From the IMG/VR virus record IMGVR_UViG_3300044630_006828, positions 1 to 24,028 of that record: a stretch of 24,028 nucleotides of DNA. One strand, given 5' to 3'. The number at the start of each line of letters is the position of its first letter. Position 1 is the first letter of the stretch. This DNA comes from a virus. Shown here piece after piece: positions 1 to 8,797 of this stretch. The notes beneath the pieces were generated by a model. It was given only the letters and a program-made list of their open reading frames with translations. It searched no databases and was not told where the DNA came from. The position numbers and the translations under genes were made by a program.

Positions 1-27
1 AAGCAATTCACGTTCAAAAATTGAGAC

Positions 28-744
28 TTAAAGATTAAGTTTCAATTGATTTAATTTATAATAATCTAATTTATTATAACTAACACTTTTTACTTTCTCG
101 ATCGTTTCATTCAATTTAATTTTTGTAACGTCATCAGATTCGGTTTCTAATAAGGTGTCTAACTTCTCTAAAACATCTTCTTTAATAATTTCAAATCTAA
201 CTTTTAAATCTTTGTCGGATTTAGACAATATCTTATTTAATTCTTTTTGTTCTGACTCGTTGAGGGATGAGATATATGTTTTAACAGTTTTGTTTGCTAC
301 GTCAACCATTTCATTTAAAGATGCTTTAATGATTGGTTTAGGTTTTTCAGTATTTTTCATTAAAGATTCTGCAATTTGATTTTTGCTAACAACTTTATTA
401 ATCATGTCGGTAACATTCTTTGAAAACAAATTGTCTAAATCTGCATATCTATTTTTTGTGTTTTGGGAACCAACCCAAAGTTTGATTTCGTTAATATTTT
501 CACTAGAAATTTTGTTCACTAAATTTTCATACAATGTAATAGACTGGTTGATCAATTCATTTGCCAATTCTTTTGACAAACCTTTGTTAGTTGAAAGTTC
601 TTCATATAAATAATATAATTTAGAGAGGTTTTTGTTTTTTAATATAAGTTCATCAAAAACAAACATGTCTCTTTTTAATGTATCATTTTTATATGACTCA
701 ATTAAAAGATCTTCTATTTTAGTTTTAAGAATACCAAATTTCAT
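28..744 (-). CDS. Unknown 238-aa protein downstream of the portal gene
   Basis: I do not recognise a family. The protein is Lys/Glu/Asn-rich and looks almost entirely helical, with no membrane segment or signal peptide. The first 16 residues form a short amphipathic segment ending in LLIE before Ser-17, which fits the (L/I)xE cleavage rule of T4-type prohead proteases. It is therefore a candidate internal or scaffold head protein (inference). It follows the portal gene on the same strand by 21 bases. A phage-type TATTTAT motif lies 14 bases before its ATG, so it may have its own late promoter. Expression and coding are credible; function is unknown. Confidence 0.8.
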   Translation of the reverse strand: MKFGILKTKIEDLLIESYKNDTLKRDMFVFDELILKNKNLSKLYYLYEELSTNKGLSKELANELINQSITLYENLVNKISSENINEIKLWVGSQNTKNRYADLDNLFSKNVTDMINKVVSKNQIAESLMKNTEKPKPIIKASLNEMVDVANKTVKTYISSLNESEQKELNKILSKSDKDLKVRFEIIKEDVLEKLDTLLETESDDVTKIKLNETIEKVKSVSYNKLDYYKLNQLKLNL

Positions 745-758
745 AATAATTTTTTATT

Positions 759-765
759 ATAAATA
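759..765 (-). promoter_or_regulatory. TATTTAT phage promoter motif before the 238-aa gene
   Basis: The sense strand reads AATATTTATAA and ends 14 bases before the ATG at 744, immediately after the portal stop codon. It belongs to the recurrent TATTTAT class and has no -33 box. Confidence 0.45.
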
Positions 766-2586
766 TTATCTATTTAATAATTTTGATAATTCTTCCTCAA
801 TTATACCTAATCCATTTCCTGCTTTAGATAAATCAACAAAAGAATCACCTAATACATCATCACTTTCCAAAAGTATTTTTAAGTTGTCTTTTTTCTCACC
901 CTCAGGTAATCCCCCTGGTCCTTCACCTGGTGGTGGCGGAGGAGGTGGTCCCCCACCTCCCAGTAATCCTGGAGGAGGTCCTGATGGTCCTCCCGGTCCA
1001 CCCCCTTCTGGTGGTGTTTCTGTACTTCCTGTAACTTGTTTATACAACTTATCTACATTGTCGAATAAACCAGTATGAGTAATTACAGTAGGAGTATTTG
1101 CCAATTCGGCAGCAACCGCTCTTTCTAATCTTTGTTGTTGGATATCGAGTTTGATTTCTTCATCAGAAAAACCAAAAATATGTTTTTTCGCCCAAGTCGC
1201 TGAAGTAGGTGCCAAAGAGTTTGGAATTTCAGTTACAAGATCTTTATAAAGTAATACTTTTTCTTTCCAAACATCTACCATTAATAAGTCCGCTTGTTTC
1301 GACGGATTTGTTAGACCAAGGGTGAAATTTTGTAATTCATCTTCAAACCCCAATAAAAACAAATGGACGATTGCAATCTTATTCAATTCTGCAATCATTG
1401 CTTTTTGTATTTTATTAATAGTTCTTGCAAATCTAATATCTTGTAAGGACAGATTTTTTCCATCACCTACAACTTCTTCGAAACCTAAATATGCTTTTGG
1501 TACCCTAAGAGCCGTAACCAGTTTTTTCTGAATATATTCAATATCTGCAATTTCAGAAAGGTTAGTACCACCAGGAAGAGTTGTTATCGGTTCTGGGGCT
1601 GCCATATCTCTAACTGGAACAAAATAATCTTGATCTACCGCCATTTGATTAAATCTTAAATCAACATTTCCTGTATTTTTATCTACAATTTGATCTCGTT
1701 TGAATTTATTTGCAACTCTTTGTACGTATGGTTCAATATCTTTGTCATCCATATTTCCAACAAAAACTTTAAATATCCTTCTTTCGGGTGCTCTTGATGT
1801 ACGATAAATTAACATTGCATCTTCTGATAACATTAATTGTTTCCAAATTCGTCTGGCTTTTTCTAACATCGAGGTTCCATAAGGTAATTTCCTATCATCA
1901 CCCAACAAACGAAAGTGGGCGATCTCGAAAGAATTGAACTCCATATTTTTTGCTTTCCAATTGAACTTCAAACCTTTTGATTTAGGGTCTACTTCAGCAT
2001 TTACTGATTTTGCTTCCATTCCTCTTTCCAATCGTTCAATTTCAATATTTGGTAATTGCATACATCCAACAATACCTCTTTCAGGATCCAATTTTAAATA
2101 AACAAAATTATCTCCATACTTACAAGTGTTTCTTGTCCACATTTGTAAATTAGTATTGATGTCCAGTGCATTATCGAACAAGTCAGTTAGTATTTGTCTG
2201 ATCCTTTTGGACTCGGAATAAATTTGTAGGATTCTACCGTCTTGGTCTGCTGTTGTGGATTCTTCCGCATATATATCTAATGCTGTTGATATTTCTGGGG
2301 TAAACTCCATAGATTCATAATCATAAAATGAGGCTAATCTTGTTGGTTCGTAATAAACCGCTTGAGTATAAAGATTATTTTCAATTTTAGTCCATTGACC
2401 GGATAAATATAAAGATTGTTGTGCTTGAAGTTTTTCTCTTTCGTATTCTTGTTTATCTGTTGTCCTAAGAAGAGTTTTTTTATCAATATTGTATGTTGGT
2501 AAATCCTGATTCAACATAGAATTTGGTCCTAGAGTTTGGGACAATCTTTGCCATAGAGTCAGATTCTGATTATTATTATTTTCCAT
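766..2586 (-). CDS. Portal protein (T4 gp20-like)
   Basis: This is the dodecameric vertex protein through which DNA is packaged and ejected. At 606 aa it has the length and layout of T4-type portals. The typical N-terminal core includes the PEISTALDIYAEEST segment (about residues 97-111), a stretch ending in KYGDNFVYLKLD, and GVVGC-like ligand strands. The central stem region contains the VPKAYLGFEE-like motif (about residues 364-373). The C-terminal about 100 residues are unusual: a long Gly/Pro-rich linker (about 525-560) is followed by an acidic helix containing KILLE before Ser, a possible prohead-protease site. It lies 49 bases after the small Thr-Pro-tailed gene and downstream of the terminase, the normal packaging order. 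A TATTTAT motif lies 21 bases before the ATG. Confidence 0.93.
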   Translation of the reverse strand: MENNNNQNLTLWQRLSQTLGPNSMLNQDLPTYNIDKKTLLRTTDKQEYEREKLQAQQSLYLSGQWTKIENNLYTQAVYYEPTRLASFYDYESMEFTPEISTALDIYAEESTTADQDGRILQIYSESKRIRQILTDLFDNALDINTNLQMWTRNTCKYGDNFVYLKLDPERGIVGCMQLPNIEIERLERGMEAKSVNAEVDPKSKGLKFNWKAKNMEFNSFEIAHFRLLGDDRKLPYGTSMLEKARRIWKQLMLSEDAMLIYRTSRAPERRIFKVFVGNMDDKDIEPYVQRVANKFKRDQIVDKNTGNVDLRFNQMAVDQDYFVPVRDMAAPEPITTLPGGTNLSEIADIEYIQKKLVTALRVPKAYLGFEEVVGDGKNLSLQDIRFARTINKIQKAMIAELNKIAIVHLFLLGFEDELQNFTLGLTNPSKQADLLMVDVWKEKVLLYKDLVTEIPNSLAPTSATWAKKHIFGFSDEEIKLDIQQQRLERAVAAELANTPTVITHTGLFDNVDKLYKQVTGSTETPPEGGGPGGPSGPPPGLLGGGGPPPPPPPGEGPGGLPEGEKKDNLKILLESDDVLGDSFVDLSKAGNGLGIIEEELSKLLNR

Positions 2587-2607
2587 GTATTAAAGTTAAG
2601 TTCTTAA

Positions 2608-2614
2608 ATAAATA
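2608..2614 (-). promoter_or_regulatory. TATTTAT phage promoter motif before the portal gene
   Basis: The sense strand reads AAATATTTATTTAAG, 21 bases before the portal ATG and downstream of the preceding gene's stop codon. Confidence 0.45.
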
Positions 2615-2635
2615 TTTCAATAGTTTAAACATAAA

Positions 2636-2842
2636 TTATACTCTCGTGGGTGTTGGTGTGGGTGAGGGTATTGGAGTTGGAGTTGGTGTGGATGAGGGTG
2701 TCGGGGTGGGATAAACTCGATTTTCCCTTGTATCTTTTTTTAAATCGGGAGGAAATATTTTGGAAGGATATGGGGGCACACCTTCCACGATTAACTTGGA
2801 GTTAAGTAAAATGTTTGTTCTCCTTCTAAATGTTAATCCCAT
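2636..2842 (-). CDS. Small protein with Thr-Pro repeat tail
   Basis: This 68-aa protein has a basic N-terminus and a C-terminal third made of TP/SP dipeptides (about residues 44-66). The DNA there is a G/T-rich imperfect repeat with clearly different base use from the surrounding AT-rich sequence. It starts 5 bases after the terminase stop and ends before the portal promoter motif, so it is co-transcribed with terminase. No family is recognised. A short protein with a stiff TP tail placed between terminase and portal could be a small head or packaging accessory protein, but that is only context. Confidence 0.65.
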   Translation of the reverse strand: MGLTFRRRTNILLNSKLIVEGVPPYPSKIFPPDLKKDTRENRVYPTPTPSSTPTPTPIPSPTPTPTRV

Positions 2843-2847
2843 ATCTA

Positions 2848-4620
2848 TTAATTTTTACCAAATAACCAACCATATTTTTCATAGTCTTGTCTGCTTGGTC
2901 CACTATTATTTCTGTTATATCTATCGTTACTGACGTTCATGTTAGGAATTGCCGGATCAAAATGCATTTGTTTAGAAACATTATCATTTGAACTTATTGT
3001 CCAAGACTCCAACATAACTTTTGTTTGTTCAGTAACTTTTTCTAATTTTGCAAACGACGATTCACCAACATAAAGTGCCATTGATATTCCCATTATCAAG
3101 TCGTCATGTTGACCTTTTTGATGATCTGGTCTTCCATTTACATATACAAAGGTGTTCATTTCATTGTAAAGTCGAACACTTCTAATTTTAAATTTGTGTC
3201 TGACAGATTCTTCAAATGCCGCAATAATTTGAACTCTTTTAGAATTAAAATTAATTCCTGGGATTTTTTCTCCGACTCTTGGATTATAAGACCAAGGATT
3301 GAGAGTGTCAACCCCATCTATGTATAGATTTTTATACCCTAATTCTTGAAGTTTTCTTACTGTGGTGATTCCCATCCCCCCGGTAATATCAACTACGATA
3401 AAAGTACTATACATAACGCCCCATTTATATGCTATTTCCGCCAATGTGTCCGGGGGTATTTTTCCAACGTATTCTAAAACTTGTTCTCTATCGTCAAAAT
3501 CAACTATCTGAATTGAGGAAAAATCTTCACTATCACCACGAGAAACATCAATACCCATTATATATCGATGTCCTTGTATTGGTTCTTTCCAAATCCAAAG
3601 AGAATTACCCATTAATTTAGTTGTGGGTTCTTGTAATGAATCGTTTTTTATTTGGTCTAATTGAAGTGCGTCGAAAACATTATCCCCAGAACCTAAAAAT
3701 TCACAATTTAATTCTTGGTTTATTTTTCTTTTATCATATTTAAGTTTTTTGACCATTTTTTCATACCATGTAGAACAAGGTTTGTATCCTTGACTGAAAA
3801 AATGTTGTAATTCTTCATAGTCTCTTTCATAAGCACTTACATGGGAAAATGAAATATTTTTTGACTCATCATAATCTTCTCTATTCAAAAGGTAATGAAC
3901 AATGTCATCTGTAGGTACAAGATAAAGGTCTTTTGTATATCTTGGATCCCTGTACCAGAACATTTCAGAAATCTTAAATTGATTCATTCCCTTTAATGCC
4001 TGATCATAGATTTCGTAATAAATTGGATCATATCCATTTGGAGTAGAAATAACAATTACTTTACCCCCTGTTGATAATGATGCCATACACGCAGCCCAGA
4101 AATCATTGTCGGCCTCGATAAAAGCGGCCTCATCGAAAACTAGAATAGTTGGTGTAAAACCACGTAAAGCGTCTTTTGAGGTTGCAACTGCCTTAACTTC
4201 AGATCCATTAACCAACTTATAATGTCTTTGTGAATTTTTTTCGGGTGCAAAACCAGCACCAACCCAACTTGGCCATTGGTCAATAAAGGCTCTGATTTTA
4301 TTTGCCATTTCTTGTGAAGTGTCAAGTTTGTTTGCAATAATCAGAATTTTTTCTGGTTGTATTTTTTTTGCAAATACCAACCTTTTTGAAATCCAAGCCG
4401 CGGTTACGGTCGAAACACCTGCTTGCCTATATTTCAATGCAATATTTTCTTCATATTCCTCATAATCATTCAATAATGATACCTGATCTGGAAAAAGTTC
4501 TAATGGTACATAACGAGAAACCGTATTATCATAAGTTTGTAAATACGTTCTTAATGCGTAAGGTGTATTTTTCATACACTTCGCATATTCTAACATTACT
4601 TGTTCTTTAGATAAACCCAT
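2848..4620 (-). CDS. terL: Terminase large subunit (T4 gp17-like)
   Basis: This is the DNA-packaging motor ATPase and headful nuclease. The 590 aa carry both domains. The ATPase has a Walker A-type RQAGVST (65-71), Walker B ILVFDE (159-164) with the catalytic Glu, and the coupling motif STPNG (192-196). The C-terminal RNase H-fold nuclease has GIDVSRGDSEDFS (Asp-358), VVDITGGMG (Asp-411) and HDDLIMGISMAL (His-505, Asp-506, Asp-507), giving the acidic triad. The small terminase subunit is not identified nearby. The gene follows a strong hairpin, and a TATTTAT motif ends only 5 bases before its ATG, so its mRNA may be nearly leaderless. Confidence 0.96.
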   Translation of the reverse strand: MGLSKEQVMLEYAKCMKNTPYALRTYLQTYDNTVSRYVPLELFPDQVSLLNDYEEYEENIALKYRQAGVSTVTAAWISKRLVFAKKIQPEKILIIANKLDTSQEMANKIRAFIDQWPSWVGAGFAPEKNSQRHYKLVNGSEVKAVATSKDALRGFTPTILVFDEAAFIEADNDFWAACMASLSTGGKVIVISTPNGYDPIYYEIYDQALKGMNQFKISEMFWYRDPRYTKDLYLVPTDDIVHYLLNREDYDESKNISFSHVSAYERDYEELQHFFSQGYKPCSTWYEKMVKKLKYDKRKINQELNCEFLGSGDNVFDALQLDQIKNDSLQEPTTKLMGNSLWIWKEPIQGHRYIMGIDVSRGDSEDFSSIQIVDFDDREQVLEYVGKIPPDTLAEIAYKWGVMYSTFIVVDITGGMGITTVRKLQELGYKNLYIDGVDTLNPWSYNPRVGEKIPGINFNSKRVQIIAAFEESVRHKFKIRSVRLYNEMNTFVYVNGRPDHQKGQHDDLIMGISMALYVGESSFAKLEKVTEQTKVMLESWTISSNDNVSKQMHFDPAIPNMNVSNDRYNRNNSGPSRQDYEKYGWLFGKN

Positions 4621-4625
4621 TTTCT

Positions 4626-4632
4626 ATAAATA
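4626..4632 (-). promoter_or_regulatory. TATTTAT phage promoter motif before terL
   Basis: The sense strand reads TATATTTATAGAAAATG; the motif ends 5 bases before the ATG. It directly abuts the T-tail of the preceding hairpin, so termination of the upstream operon and initiation of terL are packed together. Confidence 0.55.
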
Positions 4633-4636
4633 TAAA

Positions 4637-4667
4637 ACCCCCTAATTATTTTTAAATAAAAGGGGGT
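4637..4667 (-). terminator. Hairpin terminator between the 462-aa gene and terL
   Basis: ACCCCCT and AGGGGGT pair perfectly, with a second inner TTATTT/AAATAA helix. On the minus strand the stem is followed by TTTTATAT. It lies after the stop of the 462-aa gene. The plus-strand side also has a T-run, but there is no plus-strand gene to terminate. Confidence 0.6.
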
Positions 4668-4705
4668 CCTGTTTTTTTATTTATTAAATTTTTTAGACAA
4701 ATCTT

Positions 4706-6094
4706 TTAGTAATCGTTTTCTTCATCATCTTGACCATAACTATCATAAATTCTTACCGCTTCATCATAGAATTCTCTAAATTGTTTTTTTGCACGTTCAT
4801 TATCCGAAGGATTTTCAGACATAATATTATTTACAAGTTTGTGAAATGCCTCCACTTCCATACCATAAAACAATTTTTTGAAATCTATAACATATTTGAA
4901 ACCTTGAGGTTCTCCTAGTTCTGTTGGTATTAAAACATTTAGTTTTTGTTGTAATTTCATCAACCTGAAATTCATGGGTTCATTTTGTAATGTATCAGTT
5001 TGCGAAATAATATCGGTCGCAGTTCCGGGATCCATATCTTTCCATTGACTTCTAGCGGGTAGCATTTCAAAAACCTTAAAAAGTTCATGTAATAAAATTG
5101 GAAAAATTAATCCATTTGCTTCCCAGGTTTGGATACCCTCTCTAGAATCTTGTTCATCTTCATCTTCATCCTCATCATCAGAATCTGGTAAATTAATATT
5201 ATTTAATTTTTTCGCCGAACCAGAGGCATTTCCACCTAACATTTCTATTAAATCTTCATTCATAAAATACATTAAATCATTTGCCGACATAATTTTATTA
5301 TATAAACTAAAAAGTTCAGGATTAATTGCGTCTAATTGATTTTTGTAATAGAGATAGTAAAATTGACCTCTCTTTCCAGCAGCACCAATGAAAATATTAA
5401 TTACATTCCTTTTATCAATTTCTAATTGTTTTTTTTCTTCTGGAGTTAACTCATCAATATCGAAAGAAAAATTTGGTGGTATAGGGAGTGGTGTATTTTC
5501 TTTTGGTGTCATTTGGAATTGTTCGGGTGAAATGGGTTGTTCAGAACCAAAATATGTTAAAAGATTAATATCAGGTAACAAATACAATTTTCCCCCCTCA
5601 TAATCCATTTTTTCAATAGTTCCGTCTTCCAAACCTTGTTTGAGAGTGACTGGGTCATTCGCATAAAATATTACGTTACCATTTTCATCCTTGATGTCTT
5701 CTTGTCTAACCGGCATCCATCCTTGGAATGTAGAAGCAATCTCAACTGCCAAATCACGTAATTTTTCTTTATTTCCAGATTCGATTGATAAGACTCGTCT
5801 TAAAGCGGATTGAAAATCAGTCATGATTGCGGAAGTTAAAGTAGTCCCTCTGAAATCTCCTTGGATATTATAATATTCTTTTACTTTATCAACCACTTCT
5901 TTGAACCTTTCTGAAGCCAAGTTTTCAACATCTGAAATACCTCTTTTAAATGATTTGTTTTTAGCATATATTCCCTCTGGATCTTCAATTTTTTGTTGGG
6001 ATCTTGGGTGTGGTCTTTCTTGATAGTCACCAAAATCCATCGGTGCCTCCAACATCACTTTTCTAATCGCTCTTCTAATTCTTGCGTTCATCAT
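4706..6094 (-). CDS. Unknown 462-aa protein, probably head or packaging related
   Basis: No family is recognised. The first 16 residues are strongly basic and amphipathic and end in KVMLE before Ala-17, a good match to T4-type prohead-protease or capsid-targeting leaders. The rest is a mixed helical protein with a very acidic linker (Asp/Glu run near residues 304-315) and an acidic C-terminus. It overlaps the upstream 246-aa gene by 20 bases, showing translational coupling, and is followed by a terminator. Position just upstream of terminase suggests a virion or assembly role (inference). Two consecutive ATG codons open the gene; either may be used. Confidence 0.82.
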   Translation of the reverse strand: MMNARIRRAIRKVMLEAPMDFGDYQERPHPRSQQKIEDPEGIYAKNKSFKRGISDVENLASERFKEVVDKVKEYYNIQGDFRGTTLTSAIMTDFQSALRRVLSIESGNKEKLRDLAVEIASTFQGWMPVRQEDIKDENGNVIFYANDPVTLKQGLEDGTIEKMDYEGGKLYLLPDINLLTYFGSEQPISPEQFQMTPKENTPLPIPPNFSFDIDELTPEEKKQLEIDKRNVINIFIGAAGKRGQFYYLYYKNQLDAINPELFSLYNKIMSANDLMYFMNEDLIEMLGGNASGSAKKLNNINLPDSDDEDEDEDEQDSREGIQTWEANGLIFPILLHELFKVFEMLPARSQWKDMDPGTATDIISQTDTLQNEPMNFRLMKLQQKLNVLIPTELGEPQGFKYVIDFKKLFYGMEVEAFHKLVNNIMSENPSDNERAKKQFREFYDEAVRIYDSYGQDDEENDY

Positions 6095-6815
6095 AACCTA
6101 AATTTTTAAAAACATTATTTAATGCAAACATGAAATCATTTTTTTCAAGTCCAGAATCTGTTTCAGACATTTCTTTACCCATAGAAAAAACTTTTCCAAT
6201 TGGTTTTTTCATTTTCTGAGTTTTACCAATTTTATTCTGTATCGAAGACATAATTTCTTTTTTGGACATTTTAGGTGTAAGATAACTTTCAACCATTTCC
6301 ACAATAGAATCTTCCAAAAATTTTTCAGTAACCTCATCTTTGTTCTGAGGCATTGTCTCATAATCTTTTTTAGTTGTTTTACTAGAAAATTCTTTTGCTA
6401 ATGAACACCACTTACAGTTTTTATTTTTACACTTGTTACAACGTGCCCAAAATAAACCTTGTTGATCTTTAGATTGGAATTTTTCTGTTACCTCATTTTT
6501 ATTTGAATCCATTGATAAAGCGACTGCTGTATTGGGATCTATCTTACCGGATGCCTCTAAACCCACGGCTAAGTCTTCCATACCATTTTCTTCCAAATTC
6601 GTTTTGACATTACCGGCATCGTCCATAATCCCTTGATTTTTTGCAAAAGCAACATCTTTAGGATTTTTTGGGTCAATTTTTATTTCAACCTCGTTTCTTT
6701 CTTTTTTAGAATATTTTTCCGATAAAAGTTTTATTTGGTTCACATTTAACTTGGAAACAAAACTCAGAGGTAACCCACCCTCCAAAAGAATTTTTATACT
6801 ATTTTTAATGTTCAT
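6075..6815 (-). CDS. Unknown 246-aa protein with a four-cysteine knuckle
   Basis: No family is recognised. The N-terminus NIKNSIKILLE before Gly-13 is another basic leader ending in (L/I)xE. A CxxCxxxxCxxC cluster (Cys-126, 129, 134, 137) surrounded by Lys and Trp looks like a small zinc-binding knuckle. Two short related segments, NEVTEKF (about 107-113) and DEVTEKF (about 159-165), flank the knuckle. It overlaps the preceding gene by 11 bases and the following gene by 20 bases, so it sits inside a tightly coupled operon with putative head proteins. It could be an internal protein that binds DNA or RNA, but this is only inference. Confidence 0.8.
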   Translation of the reverse strand: MNIKNSIKILLEGGLPLSFVSKLNVNQIKLLSEKYSKKERNEVEIKIDPKNPKDVAFAKNQGIMDDAGNVKTNLEENGMEDLAVGLEASGKIDPNTAVALSMDSNKNEVTEKFQSKDQQGLFWARCNKCKNKNCKWCSLAKEFSSKTTKKDYETMPQNKDEVTEKFLEDSIVEMVESYLTPKMSKKEIMSSIQNKIGKTQKMKKPIGKVFSMGKEMSETDSGLEKNDFMFALNNVFKNLGYDERKN

Positions 6816-7212
6816 ATACTACTTTTTTTTCAAATTCTAAGACAATGTCTCTTTCATAAAGTTTATCTTTTATTTGTTGTTCTTCCTCGCCAAAGTGAAA
6901 AACTAGTCTTTTTGTTATCGAAAAATCAAGATTATCGTTTTCTTTTTCCCAACCCAATGCTAATACACCATCCATACAATCAACAACAGAAAAAACATCA
7001 GAATCTTGAACTAAATCAAAGGATATACCCCCCTTATTTAGTACGCCCACTCTAGTAATGTATTCAATGTCAGGTGGATGTGGATATCCATTCGCTGGTC
7101 TAGATTCCCAATTTTCACCCCACACTTCTTTAGTTTCTGAAAATATAAATTCATAAATGTTGTCACCTTTAAAATTAGGACCAAGTCCATTTATGTATAT
7201 TAAATAATTCAC
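6805..7212 (-). CDS. Unknown 135-aa protein
   Basis: No family is recognised. It is a compact, soluble, acidic protein with mixed strand and helix character and no targeting sequence. The start is GTG, overlapping the upstream stop as GTGA, a classic translational-coupling junction. It ends inside the start of the next gene. Its location between the scaffold-like 503-aa protein and the Cys-knuckle protein makes it part of the head-assembly operon; role unknown. Confidence 0.75.
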   Translation of the reverse strand: MNYLIYINGLGPNFKGDNIYEFIFSETKEVWGENWESRPANGYPHPPDIEYITRVGVLNKGGISFDLVQDSDVFSVVDCMDGVLALGWEKENDNLDFSITKRLVFHFGEEEQQIKDKLYERDIVLEFEKKVVYEH

Positions 7213-8720
7213 AAAATATTTCCTTTGGGGGTTATTTTAAATTCTCTGTTACTAGTTCTAAAAACTAAATTATTTTTGTTAGTTTTCCCCATGAATGTTG
7301 CGTGTGGGAATTTTTCCATCAATTTAATCGCATTTCTTTCTTGGGACACACTTTCAGATAATTGTTGAATTCTATTTTTTTGTTTATCTGTGTTATCAAA
7401 ATATTTGGAAATTATTGAGTCAACTGTAGTTGATTCCATGAATCTATTTTTCTCGAATGTGCGATTCCTTTTTCTAGCCCCATGTTTAATGTGTTGTTTT
7501 TCACCAGTACCTTCACACCAATCACACATTGCATCTGTTTTTTCATCATGACCTGAACCATTACAATGATCACACACATCTACTTCAAAATCACCAAATT
7601 CATCTAATTCACCCATTTTTTTCATCATCTCACCTTGGTGTTTCATAGACACTGACTTACCAATTGCACTACCCAAATTCATAGTTTCCATCATTTCACC
7701 ACCTGTGGGGGGAGTTGGTATTGGTGGTGTCACCGAACCATCGAGACCTAATTTTGACATGTCATAATCCATATCTTCTTCTGGTACTTTTCTTGAATTT
7801 TCCGTATCTTCAATTCCTTCTTCACTAGAGAACTCGTCGTCAGAATCTGATTCTTCATCATTACCTTCTAATTTATTTAAGATATCATCAACATCATCAT
7901 CAGATAACTTAGTTAAATCCAAAGAAGATAATACTGAGTTAATAACCCACTTTACATTATCTGTCGTCATTGCTTCTTCATCCTCAGAAGAAAATTGTCT
8001 AATTTTCTGAGTCAATTTACCAACCATTTTTTGAATGGATTTATAAGTAACAACTTCTTCACCCTCGTTTGATCCCATCTCGGAACTATCCGGTTCTGGT
8101 GTTTCAAAATCAAAATCAGTTTCTTCGGTATCAGTTGTTTCTTCCGTACCTATTTCTGATCCTAAATCTGTTCCCATATCTGTTCCCATTTCAGGAGATG
8201 GTGTTGTGTCCATCGCTGGTTCTGGTGCGGGTGCTGGAGGAGCAGGAACTGGAGGTGGAACTTGTGCTTGTGGTTGGGGTTTTGGTTTAGGAGTTGGTGC
8301 TCCTTGTTCACTCATTTCAGATTTTTTATATTTTAAAAAATATTTGTTTTTTTGACGTTCCTCAATTTCGTTTTCAAAAATGTTTGTACCGACAGTATTT
8401 TCATTAACCATGTTTAACTCTTTGGCCATGAAATTTAATTTTTTAAGTGCGGTTGAGTAAGAACCAAAGTATTCCCTATTTTTCATTGGGGATATATATT
8501 CACTATGCGATTCGTTTAATTTTCTTTTAATAACATAACCACCTTTTTCTTTTTCAATTTGGTATGTGTTTCCGTCCGCTAATTCTACAGAATAATTGAC
8601 AGAACTTGATTCATTTACATTTTGTGGAACGTTCTCATTGTATCGTGCAATTTGCATAATACGATTAATTTTTTCCATTCCTTGAAGTTTTTCACTTCCT
8701 ACAGGTCTAAATCCTCCCAT
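7209..8720 (-). CDS. 503-aa scaffold-like protein with a DnaJ-type zinc motif
   Basis: This is a modular protein of unknown family. Residues about 40-110 form a small folded domain. Residues 141-170 are a Pro/Ala linker. Residues 171-320 are dominated by Asp/Glu/Ser/Thr, resembling the acidic scaffolding cores of phage heads. Residues 383-406 contain CDHCNGSG and CDWCEGTG, two CxxCxGxG repeats as in DnaJ zinc fingers but only half the usual four. The last about 70 residues are basic, with a final beta-rich segment. It is the first gene of a four-gene overlapping operon. Two tandem TATTTAT motifs lie 35-53 bases upstream. A scaffold or co-chaperone-like assembly role is inference. Confidence 0.82.
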   Translation of the reverse strand: MGGFRPVGSEKLQGMEKINRIMQIARYNENVPQNVNESSSVNYSVELADGNTYQIEKEKGGYVIKRKLNESHSEYISPMKNREYFGSYSTALKKLNFMAKELNMVNENTVGTNIFENEIEERQKNKYFLKYKKSEMSEQGAPTPKPKPQPQAQVPPPVPAPPAPAPEPAMDTTPSPEMGTDMGTDLGSEIGTEETTDTEETDFDFETPEPDSSEMGSNEGEEVVTYKSIQKMVGKLTQKIRQFSSEDEEAMTTDNVKWVINSVLSSLDLTKLSDDDVDDILNKLEGNDEESDSDDEFSSEEGIEDTENSRKVPEEDMDYDMSKLGLDGSVTPPIPTPPTGGEMMETMNLGSAIGKSVSMKHQGEMMKKMGELDEFGDFEVDVCDHCNGSGHDEKTDAMCDWCEGTGEKQHIKHGARKRNRTFEKNRFMESTTVDSIISKYFDNTDKQKNRIQQLSESVSQERNAIKLMEKFPHATFMGKTNKNNLVFRTSNREFKITPKGNIL

Positions 8721-8755
8721 AATGTTTTTTTGTTTTTTAGATTAATTTTTTCTTT

Positions 8756-8774
8756 ATAAATATAGCGATAAATA
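8756..8774 (-). promoter_or_regulatory. Tandem TATTTAT promoter motifs before the head operon
   Basis: Two full TATATTTAT copies (cores at 8768-8774 and 8756-8762) lie in sense direction, separated by 5 bases, 35 bases before the ATG. This is the only doubled copy in the window, in front of its longest overlapping operon. Confidence 0.55.
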
Positions 8775-8797
8775 TAATTATGTGGATATGTTAGATA

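Noticed and set aside
632-1078. Plus-strand ORF of 148 aa with a Pro/Gly-rich stretch
   Set aside because: It is antisense to the portal gene; its Pro/Gly run mirrors the portal's own Gly/Pro linker, and no promoter or start context supports it.
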